Below, piece by piece: positions 20,746 to 32,935 of a DNA stretch of 64,000 nucleotides. The translations under genes were made by a program, and so were the position numbers. The notes below the pieces were generated by a model. The model saw only the letters and a list, made by a program, of their open reading frames with translations. It was not told where the DNA came from and searched no databases. Source of the stretch: Actinernus sp. WN-2022. Lineage: Eukaryota; Cnidaria; Anthozoa; Actiniaria; Actinernidae. The first letter of the stretch is position 1. Every line of letters begins with the position of its first letter. The stretch is taken from positions 50,750,021-50,814,020 of the forward strand of contig JAOWCC010001634.1 in NCBI GenBank assembly GCA_030867875.1, read 5' to 3'.

Positions 20746-22392
20746 GAATAAGCACAGAAATCAATGGTTTTGGCACGTTTTGCACTGTAACCTAGAAACA
20801 CTTGCTGACATATGATATTCAGGATACAATCCGATATAAGCGAGTTGTAGTGATAATTATGTGTTTTCTTATTCCGGAATACGGTCAATCAATCAGCCTT
20901 AGTGTTCTGGCTTAGTCTATCTAGATCGAGTCAACCAAGCTGACTTTTCACTAGCTCCGAGTCAATTATCAACCATAGAAATGATAAGAGCGAGTAGTCT
21001 AATTGTTTAGTACAAACCAAATACTGATGATGGCCATTGTTTTGCTTTTGAAAACCGCCTTTTTCGCCAATTGGTTTCTACTAAAAAAAATTATATATAG
21101 CCATTCGCAAACACCACGTAAAGTGAGTGGCAATAAAACGTCACCAGCTTGTTCCAGCCGCTTCCACAATGAGCATTAACGTGCTACCGAGTGTATCTTC
21201 GATTCTCAAATTATACTTGAAAACCAGTATTAATCGTATCGGTGGCCCAACCTTCGTTTTAAAACAATCTAGTCTAAAGCGTGTAAAACTCGTGTACCTT
21301 CGACCGTTTACATACGCATTCATTGGAGGTTACAATCGAGGTTTACACCATCCTCTGATATTAGCCTGCATGCTAAATATATATTAGCGCACTCGGGGAT
21401 CTGTGGCACTAGCTTCCTCGTTTATATTCCTAAACCTCGTAAAAGTAGCCATACTAGAAAATATACTTGCTCCGTCGCCTTTTGTGGATTAACATCATTT
21501 ATGGAGAAAACAAATAACAGTCAACATATTGTTACGGCAGCGAATCGCCATTAGCCGCGATAATCAAGAAAACTGACTAAATCAAAGCAGCAAAAGCCAT
21601 TGAAAAGCACGCACAAGACTCCATATAAATGGTTCACCCAAACGACTTTCGTGTTTAAAGAAATATTTTAAAAAACACGTCATACTGAAGAACACTTCAC
21701 CAGCCAGTACTCCGCGCTAGATGTCGACTCCTCTCGCTCGACTCACATCAGCAGTTTGGCCCCTTCACGGCGCCGTCACTGTTCAGTGCACTCAGTCAGT
21801 CAGTGTTCAGTTACTGTGTTGAAGGCAGGTGTTTACCTCTTCAATAACATAATTCTTTTGATTTTAAAATCGGTATTCTATACCGCGCTAAGAAAGGAAA
21901 AAGACCAACACCAAATAGAATAACGGCAGAAAAATCCAGTGATTTCTTGGTATTTCTCAGTTAAAATTCGAGATTAATATCAAGTAGTCTCCATAGAGAA
22001 GATATTCAGCGATAGAATACGTGTAGAATGCCCACTTGCTGTTTGATTCAACGCCTAACCCATTATATTATTCCTCCATCGACATACAACATAAATACAG
22101 TTTGTTCTCTTACCTAATAATCGAAGAATCGAGTGTAATTCCATTTTTTTCTTCTCCGTGGCGGAGTACTTTAGGATTGACTAACTGCTGTTAATAAATT
22201 TGCATTTTAAATTTAAAGCAACGAAAATGTTAAGTATGCACCTGGAGGGTTAAACAAAGAGAAATGACAAACGTACAGTAATTATCAATCGTAGATCAAG
22301 TATATAGTCTAACACTTGAAGGGATTCCGAGTGGAATATATTACGATTGGAGGTTTAATTGTAGCACTGAAGTCAATAATGCCGCCTATCCT
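20746..22392. other. No gene recognised
   Basis: Non-coding or unrecognised. An 86-codon ORF at 21127-21387 has no known motif; a TATA-like run precedes it near 21093, but nothing else supports a gene. Confidence 0.4.
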
Positions 22393-22462
22393 GATTTTCA
22401 GACGGTACGAGGTCGTCCGCTCAGGGGGAAGTGAGCAGACGACCTCGTACCGTCTGAAAATC
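22393..22462. mobile_element. Fold-back element, 25-bp perfect arms
   Basis: Arms 22393-22417 and 22438-22462 (GATTTTCAGACGGTACGAGG...) are exact inverted copies around a 20-nt loop. No target duplication was seen. Confidence 0.85.
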
Positions 22463-22895
22463 AACTACATAGCAGCCGACTTTGTCCAATATTTCAGTTT
22501 CATAAGTCAGTTTCATAGCTTGAACCTTCGGTTCTAATCCCTAAACATCTTACTTAGGTGAAACTCCGCTTACTTAGTAACACCGATATTCCGCCAGACT
22601 GATCTCCTAGACTATCGGTTTTAGTATCGACTCTAAACTGTGTTACTATTTATGTTAGTTTTGAAGTTTTCCTAAAACAATTCCTCCCCAAACTTCAAAA
22701 AAACAAATATTAACCAGACACAGTTCAGAGTCGACACATAAACTACGCTTGGGCTCCCTGTGCTTTCATTCATCCGAGGATAAACAAAATATTTAAATTC
22801 ATATCGAGATACGCCACTCCCGAGGAAAACGCTCATGATGTGACTTCATCGCTGTTCGAGTTTCTATTTTAACAATGGAGCCGGAGACATTATCC
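22463..22895. other. No gene recognised
   Basis: Non-coding. Contains loose inverted phrases around 22630-22735 (GACTCTAAACTGTGTTACTA / CACAGTTCAGAGTCGAC). Confidence 0.4.
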
Positions 22896-23080
22896 CCCGG
22901 GAATTTCCGGAGTGTGCCGCGCTGGTCTCAAAACCCAGACCCTATTTCAGACCAAAATATACGATTTCCATGCATACCCTTTTTCAGATCTGTACTCTAT
23001 TTCATAATAAGAGAAATATATGAAAATGTGCGGTCTCATTCTTCCCTATCAAAATCATACCCTATAGACCCTTTGCACTT
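22896..23080. repeat. Poly-C-ended repeat fragment
   Basis: Starts CCCCCGGGAATTTCCGGAG and contains 'accctatttcagaccaaaat'-type phrases like the repeats at 24560-24795 and 25279-25590. It looks like one end of a related non-autonomous element. Confidence 0.55.
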
Positions 23081-24134
23081 TACGTCATAGCCGCCATGTT
23101 GGTGTTCAAGTTCAATTTATTCACACTTGTTTATAGGTTACAATTATTGTTTGAATATAACAAGCCATAAGAAAGAGAAAAATAAATAGTAGATAATAAT
23201 TACAATCTTTAGATGATAGTGTGTAGTGGTCAAAGGAGCAAAAGCTTTTGAGTTAACCACTACCATGTTGAAATTAATGAGGGGAGGAATAAATAAACGA
23301 ATAGGCTTGATTGCATCTTAACAGGGTTTTAAAAAGTACGACTGTTGGTTATAATGAGAAGAGGAAGAAAATAAAGGCTGTTTAAAACCTAAGTTTGAAT
23401 ATATGGTAATTTTACAAACAGAACAATTATAGTTTTCTCTTTGTTACATGTTGAATACATGCTTGCATTATCCCTTTGGGATTAATTAAGAGTTCTATAA
23501 ATACCACTCAGTTCATACGTTCATACCACTTGACGTCACATTTCAGCAACGGCCTTAGTTTTTTCTTGACATATAGCTCTCTTATAGTTTGAGTTAATAG
23601 TACGTAACAGTAACTGAGTATGTATACAATTGCAATAACTTGTAATAAACGATGCTGTCAGCTGTGCGGCTGTCCGCTGTGCGGAAATATTGTTCTTAAA
23701 AGTATATTAATAGGAAGCTTTAACCTTTAGACTCCAGAGGTAGAGGTGAATTTGCACTGGTTTGGAGAAACGTTTCCGGGTTTTTCCTCAACTGGGGGGT
23801 TTTTATCCCGGTTTTTCGTATCCAGCAATTCACCATCTAAAATCTAGCTCAGAATTGTACTATTATTGTACCGGACTACTGTTATTAGTTATAACACCAA
23901 TTACTGCTGTAACTTGAATGTAATAAACGATGCTGTCAGCTATGCGGCTCCCTCCAAACGTTGTTATCATTATTCATATGCAGAAAATAGAAATACTTTC
24001 TATTTGGCTGAGCGTAGCGAAAGAAAATAGAATAGATATTTACAGTGAATATTTATAAATAATAATTGATATATACATATATTATAGATGCAGCTAACAT
24101 TTTATATCTGGCTTCCACTTGAAGGAGGAAGAGC
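23081..24134. other. No gene recognised
   Basis: AT-rich. Two copies of 'gtaataaacgatgctgtcag' (23641 and 23919) show a small local duplication. The start may be a LINE 3' tail on the minus strand (23105-23200). Confidence 0.4.
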
Positions 24135-24480
24135 TTATATATTTTTTAAACTGTTATGAGGCAAACATTTTACCTCGATCGGTACTGTTTCCCATATTTT
24201 TGATAACATTACTTTAAATCTTGTAAGTCCATAATTTGTTCTTGAGGCTGGTCTGTATAGGTTTTGGTTAGAGGGGTACCTAGTGTTATAATTGTGAACT
24301 TCAGAGGCATACAGAACCAAGTCAGAAAAAGTAGTAGGGATTTCCGTTGACACATACTTGATTTTATGTACAAGGGAAGATATTTTAAGATTAAAAACAT
24401 CAAGTTTAATGATTTCTAGAAGTATAAAGTAAGGAGCAGCACTCTCTCTGTTATGTGCAAAGAAGATACAACGGAGGCAT
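24135..24480 (-). pseudogene. LINE reverse transcriptase C-terminal fragment
   Basis: Minus-strand frame of about 115 residues, beginning KCLRCIFFAHNRESAAPYFI, then HNYNTRYPSNQNLYRP, RTNYG and SKIWETVPIEVK before a stop at 24135. This arrangement is the common C-terminal domain of non-LTR reverse transcriptases in marine invertebrates. The catalytic part is absent, so it is a 5'-truncated copy. Confidence 0.85.
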
Positions 24481-24559
24481 TTATTTTGTTTTACTTTAAT
24501 TTTTTGTTTGTTTTACTTTTTTGTTGTACAGTTAACAATAGATTCTTCTGGGGATTGAG

Positions 24560-24795
24560 TGCAAACCATCTATTCCAGACTAACAATACGAACTTATGAC
24601 CCTACTTCAGACTAAAAATACGAACTTTATGACCCTATTCCAGACTAAAAATACGAACTTTATGACCCTATTCCAGACTAACAATACGAACTTATGACCC
24701 TACTTCAGACTAAAACAGCTCGAAAACCACACCCTTCGGGGCGGCACATACCCGTATAGCTTATATATGGGAGTAACCCCCCCCCCCCCCCCCCC
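24560..24795. repeat. Poly-C-ended repeat with 4-5 internal ~33-bp units
   Basis: Units 'ccagactaaaaatacgaact' plus 'ttatgaccctatt' repeat at 24570-24715, followed by 'ggggcggcacatacccgtat' and 'atgggagtaa' before a C run. The same architecture appears in the other poly-G/C repeats here. Confidence 0.75.
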
Positions 24796-25278
24796 GATCA
24801 TCAGCCAACCTCCGACCGGTTGTATTTTAGTTTGGTCAGTTTTGTTATGCCCTTGAACGATCTGGACAAAAGTCATTAGTATTTTGTCAAAACCTCTACG
24901 ACGGTAATGTACAATATGCTGTTTATACGATCTCGTCTTGAGCACTGATCTGTATTCACCAGTTCTATTCTTCCTGTGTGTATCGTACGCGTGTGTAAAT
25001 ATTGTATTTTATTATTTAATATTTTAATATTTGTTGTAATGGTTAAATTTGAAATAAATCGTTGACGGAGCTTTAGATCGAAAGGTTATGCTTACAGGTC
25101 TTGTATTTACACAGCAAACTAGTTCAATGGTAAAACCACAGACTCGTTTCGCGTTTGGAAGCCAAATGTTAATTCCTAAATACTCCTCGAGTCCCTGACC
25201 CACAAATACAAAAACAGCACTTTGCGGTGGCAGGTCCTGGCCCACAATATCCAATGCAGAAACTTATTATCATAACAA
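24796..25278. other. No gene recognised
   Basis: Non-coding between two poly-G/C repeats. Confidence 0.4.
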
Positions 25279-25590
25279 GGGGGGGGGGGGGGGGGGTGGG
25301 CGCTGGGGCTCTGAAACCCTTACCCTGTTTAAGTTAAAATTTTCCCTCTATAAGACAAATAACAAATTATCTATACTTGGATGTCAGTGTTTATTGTGAT
25401 CTTGTATAATGAGTGTCATAACTAAATAAGTCTTCATCAAGCACTAGACTAAATAACGGCACTAGGTAAATACCATACCCTGTTCAAGATCTGTCGATGT
25501 GAAAATGGATACCCTGTCTAAGATCAGAACCTCCAAAAACCATACCCTGTCCAGCGGATCATCCCCGTATAGTCCCCCCCCCCCCCCGGG
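25279..25590. mobile_element. Poly-G/C-ended element, ~312 bp
   Basis: Begins with a G run and 'tgggcgctggggctctgaaa', contains repeated 'ataccctgt.caagatc' phrases and ends in a C run plus GGG. Inserted at a copy of repeat R, which continues at 'agctagagagtctctactgg'. No clear TSD. Confidence 0.65.
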
Positions 25591-26195
25591 AGCTAGAGAG
25601 TCTCTACTGGATTAAGATACTGTTACATGTCTCTTAATATGGGGAAAACTGAAGAATCCTTCATTGAGCTTGGATTTGGAAGCAGAATTGAGACTTTAGA
25701 TGTATTTTGCGAGTCCCAAATCGTTAGTTCCCATCACGGCAAGTCATACAAGCACGTGTTTTTTTTTGCCAACCACATTATATATGCAAATATATAAATG
25801 ACGGCATGTTTACAAACAGTAAGTATCGCTATGGCAAGAACAGCAGATAGAGTTACAGAGGCACACAAATCTCATCACAGGATGGACAGGATACAATAAT
25901 ATGGTACAAATATAAACATACATTTGAGACAATCGGAACCTGCAGTATAACAGTATAACAGAACAGCAGACTAAATTGTAAACGTGTGTTACTTGTTACT
26001 CGGGCTGCCTGTGGCAGATCCGAGTCTTAAAATGCAAGCGGTTATTACTCGGGCTGCCTGTGGCAGCGCCGAGTCTAAAAATGCAAGTCGTTCTTTTTTT
26101 TCTCTTTTTTTTATTCTGTGCAACAAGTCTTCTGCGCATGCGTTAAAGGTCAAATTCACACCAATCAGATTGCACTGTGCTGGTCACGCAAACAA
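25591..26195 (+). repeat. Dispersed repeats R and X, second copies
   Basis: 25591-25992 matches 9182-9845; 25987-26195 matches the X family, whose start 'ttactcgggctgcctgtggc' is present twice in tandem. Confidence 0.8.
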
Positions 26196-27289
26196 AGGTT
26201 AGATTTCCTCAGGCGCGCTCAGATAAGAAAGTTCAAAGCTCTCAGACTAGGCGAGACAAGGAGATATCAATTTCAAATAGTCATTGTCAGAAATCTATTC
26301 CATCGTGGGCAATTATGCAATACAACCTAAATTTGGGTCAGGTCCATGTTTTACGACAGAATAACCAGAGTCTTTCTACTGGATTCGGAGAGCTCGAGAC
26401 ATTATACAAGTCTGCTAATTTTGGGAAAACTGAAACAAAAAATGAACTTTGACGGCAGAAACCCTCATATTTGAGCCAAGCGGAATATTTACATGATCCG
26501 CTAAGATTTTTACAAATCTAATTAGTTAAGCAGATGTACGCAGTGTATGCCAACTGAAATGCTGTGCTCGTTTTCTGGTTACGGCTCAGTGGGGCAACTA
26601 CACGAACAAGAAGCATGAACTGCCAGCAAAGAGAGAGGAATTGATCGGAGACGTTAAATTACGTTACTGTGAAGAGGATCAAAATTCAAGTTCTTTGAGA
26701 CTGTCTTCTGCCGTGACTCCCCCGTGAGAGAAATTGGAAAAGATCTAGCTGTTTCATTCAGACACTGGCAAATTTATTGAAAGCTACGGGCTTACTTTAT
26801 GAGATTATTATTCTTTGTGGAATGAAAGGAAACAGGTTAGCTGAAAGTTAAGTTCGAGGTAGGCTTCGACTTTCATTCCGATTCAGTGCATATGTGCACG
26901 AAGTTGCAATGCTTTCAACAACACTAACAAAAGAACCAAAACGAAAGATTCAGTTACGTAAGTACTGTAAGTAAACTCTTTTAGATTTGAATACATTTCC
27001 TCTCAGTTTGTCTGTTAATGTACTTTTTCTTCTAATTATCGCTTTATTTAACATCTCTGTGATTTAGAGTATGCGTACCTCAGAATAAATTATTTGAAAG
27101 GTCAACTGAACTCTTGTGTCGATAAGCCCAAATGTTTTTGTAAAACAGTCTGTGAATTTGAGAAGCGGACTTAGAAGAGCTTTCTAATTAGGAATTACAT
27201 GTTTTTCTTGCTATGAAATATTTATGTTTCATTTCACATTTATTCATACAGTTTTAGCCGGACATTTCCCCGAGTTTTTTATCTATTTT
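26196..27289. other. No gene recognised
   Basis: Unclassified. No splice-consistent exons were found. Confidence 0.4.
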
Positions 27290-28225
27290 CAATCAAATTC
27301 AAATGAAAGTGTATTTCATCTTCAAATTATCTCATGTGGCCCGAGTGAAAGGCCAGATGGGCTCTTTTCTACTTTCAACACGTGCACACAGTCGCTAAAC
27401 TGTACGAAATCTCCAAGAATAAATCCCTAATGTCCAAACTAACGGGGAAAACTGAAAGAGGAAATCCTTGTGAGAAATCGACGTACATATGAAGCTATAT
27501 AAGTTATCATCGACTATATGGGAGTCAAACATCGAGCTGCTATGAAACCGCTTGTGGCAGTTTGTTTACGCACTTTCATGACAAACGAACGTTTCTACTT
27601 TCGACACAACGGTCGCTAAACTGTACGAAATCTCCAAGGATATATCCCTAATGTCCAAACTAAAGGGAAAAACTGAAAGAGGAAATCATTGTGACCAATC
27701 GACATAAATATGAAGCTCCAGAAGTAATTATTGAATACATGAGAACCCATAGAGAAAACCGATAATAATGAACACGGTATTAGTTTCACCGACATTTGTG
27801 GCGTAACTGAACTCGCACTACAGCATAGCTTGAAATACTGTACGAAAACTCCCGTTTAAAAAATTCCTGATGCCGAAAGGACCGTAGCATTTAAACAAGA
27901 TATCCTTCTGACCAATCGACATACATATTAAGCTGTGAAAGTATGTTTCCATTCCATAACAGCCGATAGTGCAAACTAGTAAACTGCCACTAGTAAATTG
28001 ACCTTGCGTACTTCCGCGAGTACTGAACTTTCTAGCGTCAAATGCATGTGTTACGTTTCCAAACTTTAGGACAAGAAATCTTCCATAGAATGTTCTATTT
28101 TTTTTACAGCTGAGAACTGTATTATTAAACATAAGAAATAAAACAATGGTGCCATTATTTGAAGAATTATATCATGTCAAAAGTGCAAACGAAGAAATAT
28201 ATATCTACGGACGCGAGCAGCTCGA
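27290..28225 (+). repeat. Dispersed repeat R1, copy split by the LINE
   Basis: Contains about three ~220-bp sub-units, each with 'ctgtacgaaatctccaagaa', 'ccaatcgacat...atatgaagct' and 'gaaaccgcttgt'. It is the inverted counterpart of 38105-38960. It stops at 'cggacgcgagcagctcg' where the LINE begins and resumes at about 34631 with 'gtttcactttggtcaaactc'. Confidence 0.85.
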
Positions 28226-28347
28226 TCGTTTATAATAATAATAATATAATAATAATAATATATAGAGCATTACACTAAGTCTCAATGCTTTACAATAATG
28301 AAAAACTACACTTAAATATATTAAAAAGCTAACCAATATACAATATG
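28226..28347 (-). mobile_element. LINE 3' UTR and microsatellite tail
   Basis: On the minus strand the LINE ends in 'tgtaatgctctata' followed by a (TAT/TTA)n tract at 28226-28262. Ending in a short tandem repeat, not poly(A), is typical of L2/CR1 elements. To the left, an older dispersed repeat stops at 28225 and resumes at about 34631, which fixes the LINE borders. Confidence 0.85.
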
Positions 28348-31298
28348 TTATAAAATAAGAAAATATTCACGAAAAAGGTGGGTCTTGAGAGAGGACTTAA
28401 ATAAACTAAGAGTATCTGCACATCTAATGTGTGATGGCAGGGAGTTCCAGAGTTTGGGAGCAGCAACTGAAAAAGATCTATCACCATAGGACTTAGTGTT
28501 CGATGTTGGTACTGTGAGAAGGTTTTGTGAAGCAGATCTGAGAGAACGTCGAGGTTGGTATACGATTAAGAGTTCTGATATATATGCAGGAGCTTGATTG
28601 TGAAGAGCCTTATATGTGAGTAGTAAAGTCTTAAAGTCAATCCTAGCTCGTACAGGTAGCCAATGAAGGCTCTGCAGAACAGGAGTTATGTGATCATTCT
28701 TCTTTACACCTAAGATTAGCCTTGCAGCAGCATTTTGAACTCGTTGAAGCTTGTCAATTTGCGTGTCTGGTAGTCCAAAGAGAAGGCTATTACAGGAGTC
28801 TAGCTTGGATGTGATGAATGCGTGCACAAGCCTTTCACAGTTTTCTTGGTTGAGATGTTTTCGTATTCTGCCAATGTTCCTAATAGAGAAGAAGGCTGAC
28901 TTACAAATGTTATTTACGTGATTCGTCATCTGTAGATGACAATCCACCGCAACGCCAAGGTTGCGTGCAACTGGCTTCGGAAGGATGATTGATCCATCAA
29001 CATTGATTCCAGGCATAGGATCACGATGAGAGAACCGTGATGAAACATGAATGACTTCGGTCTTGTCTGGATTACACGAAAGTCCGTTGGTAGTACACCA
29101 AATAAGCATGTCCTTGACGCACAACTCTAGCTTCGTCAGCACGGAGGAACGATCTTGATGGGAACCGATGGATATGTAAAGCTGCGTGTCGTCTGCATAC
29201 ATCATGCAATCTAGGTGATGGGCTAAAATCACATCTTCCAGAGGAGCAAAGAATAACAAAAAAAGAAGAGGGCCTAAGACGGACCCTTGGGGGACACCAT
29301 ACTGTAGTTCCTTATCAGACGAAGCAACATCCCTAACTCGGACTGAGTGAGAACGATTCAGGAGATAGGATTGAAACCATTTCAGGGCTGTGCCACGTAT
29401 TCCATACCGATGATGAAGTCTTTCCAGTAACAGCATATGGTCAATAGTGTCAAATGCAGATGACAGGTCCAACAGAACCAGTACTACTTCCTGATGGTTG
29501 TCAACTGCACGTAGCATGTCATTAAATACCCGCAAAAGCGCAGTCTCAGTACTGTAGAAGCATCTGTAAGCTGATTGTAGCTTGGCTAGTAGACGATTAG
29601 TGATAAGATAGTTCAGCGTTTGAGTGGCAGCTACGCGCTCGAGAGTCTTTGAAAGGAAAGCGACATTCGTGATAGGGCGATAACTTGGAAATAGCTGATG
29701 ATCAGAGGCATTCTTCTTGATAGATGGATATACAACACCCTTCTTAAGGGTGGATGGAAATAGACCAGACGACAGTGATGCGTTAACAAGACTAGTAATC
29801 GGTCCAGCGAGTACGTCAACGTATTCTTTCAGGATAGACGTAGGTATAGGATCGAGTACGCATGATTTAGGCTTAGAATGCTTCACAACATCGGTGACGT
29901 AGTTTTCAGATACGGTAGCAAAGTCATTAAGTGTGTATTGGCACGAAGGTGAATCGATTTCCACAGACATCTGCATTGATGATAGGCTTGAACTCTGAAG
30001 GTTATCCCTGAGGGTCTGTATCTTCATAGAGAAGTAGTCGCTAAAGTCCTCAACCAAAGACTGCAATGACTCGTGTGCAGGTAGTGGCGGTACTGGTTTG
30101 ACTTTGAAAAGTCCATCAATTACACTGAATAGCTGCTTCTGATCGGAATCCGCTATCTTATCCTTGTAATATTCAGATTTGGCATTGTTAATTGCAGTCG
30201 TATATTGTCGACATTTGTCTACATATATCTGACGGTGTACCTCAAGGCGCGAAGATAACCATTTACGCTCACGCTGGCGTCTCTGCCTCTTTAACTCTCT
30301 CAAAGAATCATTGAACCAAGGCGCATATGGTCGCAATGTGATCGTACGGTTACGTTCAGGTGCATGTTTGTCAATGAGTTCTTTTAGGACGTAGTTGTAT
30401 TGATCGGTCAACTTGTTGGCGTCTATTGAGACAACGTCAGGAATAGATGAATGCAGCGCCGAGTCGAGGATGTCATCTCGCCACATTTGCATGTCAATAC
30501 GTCGTAAATCGCGGTGACAAATCATCTTCTTTGTCGAGCGAGGCTTGGGCAGATCAGCAGTACAGATGACTGCGTTGTGGTCAGAAGGTAGGTCGCACTG
30601 GATCTCCACAGGGCCACAAAACAATGGGTCTTCCTGTCGATGAATAACAAGATCAAGTGTGTGACCACGCCTATGGGTGGGTCCAGCAACTATTTGTTGA
30701 AGACCAGCTGAATCCAGGAGATCGACAAACCTCGTTGTTTCATTGTTGCTAATGTCATCCATATGGAAATTAAAGTCACCCGTTATTATTAGATGTCCGT
30801 TGGTTGCAGCAATGACCTCAAGTAGTCTAGAGAATTCTTGAAAAAACTGTTGAGCTGAGAGTTTATTTTTTTTGGATGGTGGAGGTCTATAAACCGTAAT
30901 GAGGCGAATCGATGAGTTACATGCAGTTATCGAGAGATCAATGTACTCCATAGATGTAAACGAGACAGCATCATGTTGTTTCACATTAAAACCCTTCCTG
31001 AGTAGAACTCCAACACCTCCGCCTTTTCCTGTAGATCTTGGAAGGTGGATAAATTCAAAATCCTGTAGAGTGTTCAGTATTTCAGCGACGGTAGAATCAG
31101 AAGAGCTGTTACTAGAAAGCCAAGTCTCAGTTAGCGCTAGGACATCGATGCGCTTTGAGATAATTAGGTCGCAAATTGAAGCAGATTTCTTGTTAAGCGA
31201 ATGAGCGTTCCAAGTCGCTAAGCGTAACCGCGGCAGGCTGTTTGAAGCGGCCGATTTAACAGTGTTTATATTGATAAACAGTGTTTATATTGATAAAC

Positions 31299-31984
31299 CA
31301 TTGGACCGCGTCCGTGTCATCGACAGAAGAACGGCTCTGCTACCGTCCAAACCTAAAACTCAAGATAGGATTCCGTTTCCATTGACGTACCATCCGTCTA
31401 ATCTGTCTATCAAGAAAATTATCCAGAGGAACTTTAAGATTTTACAGAGTGATCCAGAGACCGCCTCTATTTTCCCTCAGCCTCCTCTCATTTCTTTCAA
31501 ACGTGACAAGAATCTCCGTGATTCCCTAGTCAAAGGATCACTACAACCTGATCTTCAACCAGGCACTTTTAAATGTTCTAGGACACGATGTAATACCTGT
31601 GCTTACACTAAACCTACGACATCTATTTCAGGACCTAAAAGCTCTCTTAAAGTCAGTGACCATTTTGATTGTACTTCCAGTAATGTCATTTATTGTATCA
31701 CCTGCACACTTTGTAACAAACTCTACATCGGAGAAACAGGGCGAAGATTAGGAGATCGATTCCGCGAACACTTGCTAGATGTTAGAACTAACAGCAAGGA
31801 TCTCGCCAAACCTGTAGCTCGTCACTTTAACCTTCCTGGTCATTGCACTAATCACATCACTGTATGCGGCATTTCTCTGCATCAAGGTACTACCGACACT
31901 CGTAAACGCAAAGAACAGAACTTTATTTTCAAATTAGGAACTTTGTCACCTCACGGTATTAATGAACGCTTTTCGTTCATTTAA
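31299..31984 (+). pseudogene. PLE protein, C-terminal part with GIY-YIG endonuclease
   Basis: The reading frame is open through the target repeats to a stop at 31984. It has a cysteine-rich linker (CSRTRCNTC), then a GIY-YIG domain: SNVIYCITC, LYIGETGRRLGDRFREHL, and a downstream catalytic-region motif RKRKEQNFIFKLGTL. In PLEs this endonuclease follows the reverse transcriptase and cleaves the target. The domain is intact, but the RT part is missing, so this copy cannot move by itself. Confidence 0.88.
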
Positions 31985-32230
31985 TTTCAGAATTCACGTA
32001 TTCACTCACACTTAGATCAGCATGTTTCCTTAGTTTACTCATCAACACTTGCTGTTACAACAATTAGCATTTCTATTGTTGGCGCATTTTTCTTTGATCA
32101 CAATTGATCCGAGATTAATCATGCATTGGCGCAATTTCCTTTTATCCCAATTGATCCGAGTACATGTTTCCTCAGCGGTAAGCATGTACTCGACACTATA
32201 TTAACCGTTTCCCCAACCACAATAACCTCT

Positions 32231-32268
32231 TTTGCTCTGACGAAGGGCTAGCGCTCGAAACGTCAGCT
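32231..32268 (+). ncRNA. Hammerhead ribozyme motif of the PLE
   Basis: The conserved core is present: CTGACGA (32237-32243), a 4-bp stem II with loop TAGC (GGGC/GCTC with one G-T pair), GAAA (32257-32260), then CGTC closing toward stems III and I. It lies about 250 bp after the GIY-YIG stop, where PLEs are known to carry hammerhead motifs. Core bases are all intact, so self-cleavage is plausible. Confidence 0.75.
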
Positions 32269-32935
32269 GCTACTCGCTTTCCACGGCGGTTAGCATACCT
32301 CAATCGACTTTAGTTGATTACATACCAGTGTTTATCTTCCCCGCCGACGCAGACCAAAACTAGTTTTTACAGGAACTAGTTGCCTATCATATTTATATTG
32401 ATAAGGTTGAGTAGGTTCCTAGTATTACAGCCAGTAGTAGTACAATTATTCTTGTGGCGTGAAGTCAATTGATTCGCACGTAAGGTAATTCTCACGGGGA
32501 TAGGAGACTGTGTTGGATTCGAAAACTCATGCAAATCCGCCGAGTTCAAGGGAGAATAATTAAACATGCCCGGTCTTATGGCAGGATTCCCAATAATAAA
32601 TCTATTACACTCCCAGGCCTCTTGGTGATTTAGAATGCCATAGAACTTGAGTGAAACCAGGGTAGAGTGGAAAAGCACAGGTTTACAGGACCACTGTAGA
32701 GCCTTAAGTTGATGTGATGAGTACGAGATAAGCTCGCTTCGAGTTGATTGACTCGAGTCCTGTCGGTTAATCCTTGCACAGTAATCAGCACGATCGACTG
32801 CCGTTGGGCCGGGATTTGAAGAAATGTCCATAGATACATGTATGGTTATATCCACGACTGGAGCCAGATATGAAAGAAGGCAAGTAGATCCATGCTTCGT
32901 CAGCTTGGTAAGTGGAAAGCGAAGCTTATCAGTTG

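Larger units (their letters stand above)
31278..32391 (+). mobile_element. 5'-truncated Penelope-like element inside the LINE
   Basis: A plus-strand insertion flanked by TTTATATTGATAA (31265-31277 and 32392-32404), a 13-bp target duplication. At the 5' side the site is present a second time (31284-31296) as part of a 19-bp tandem duplication, an unusual junction. The element holds the C-terminal part of a PLE protein and a hammerhead motif but no reverse-transcriptase domain, so it is 5'-truncated, as many PLE copies are. Confidence 0.88.
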
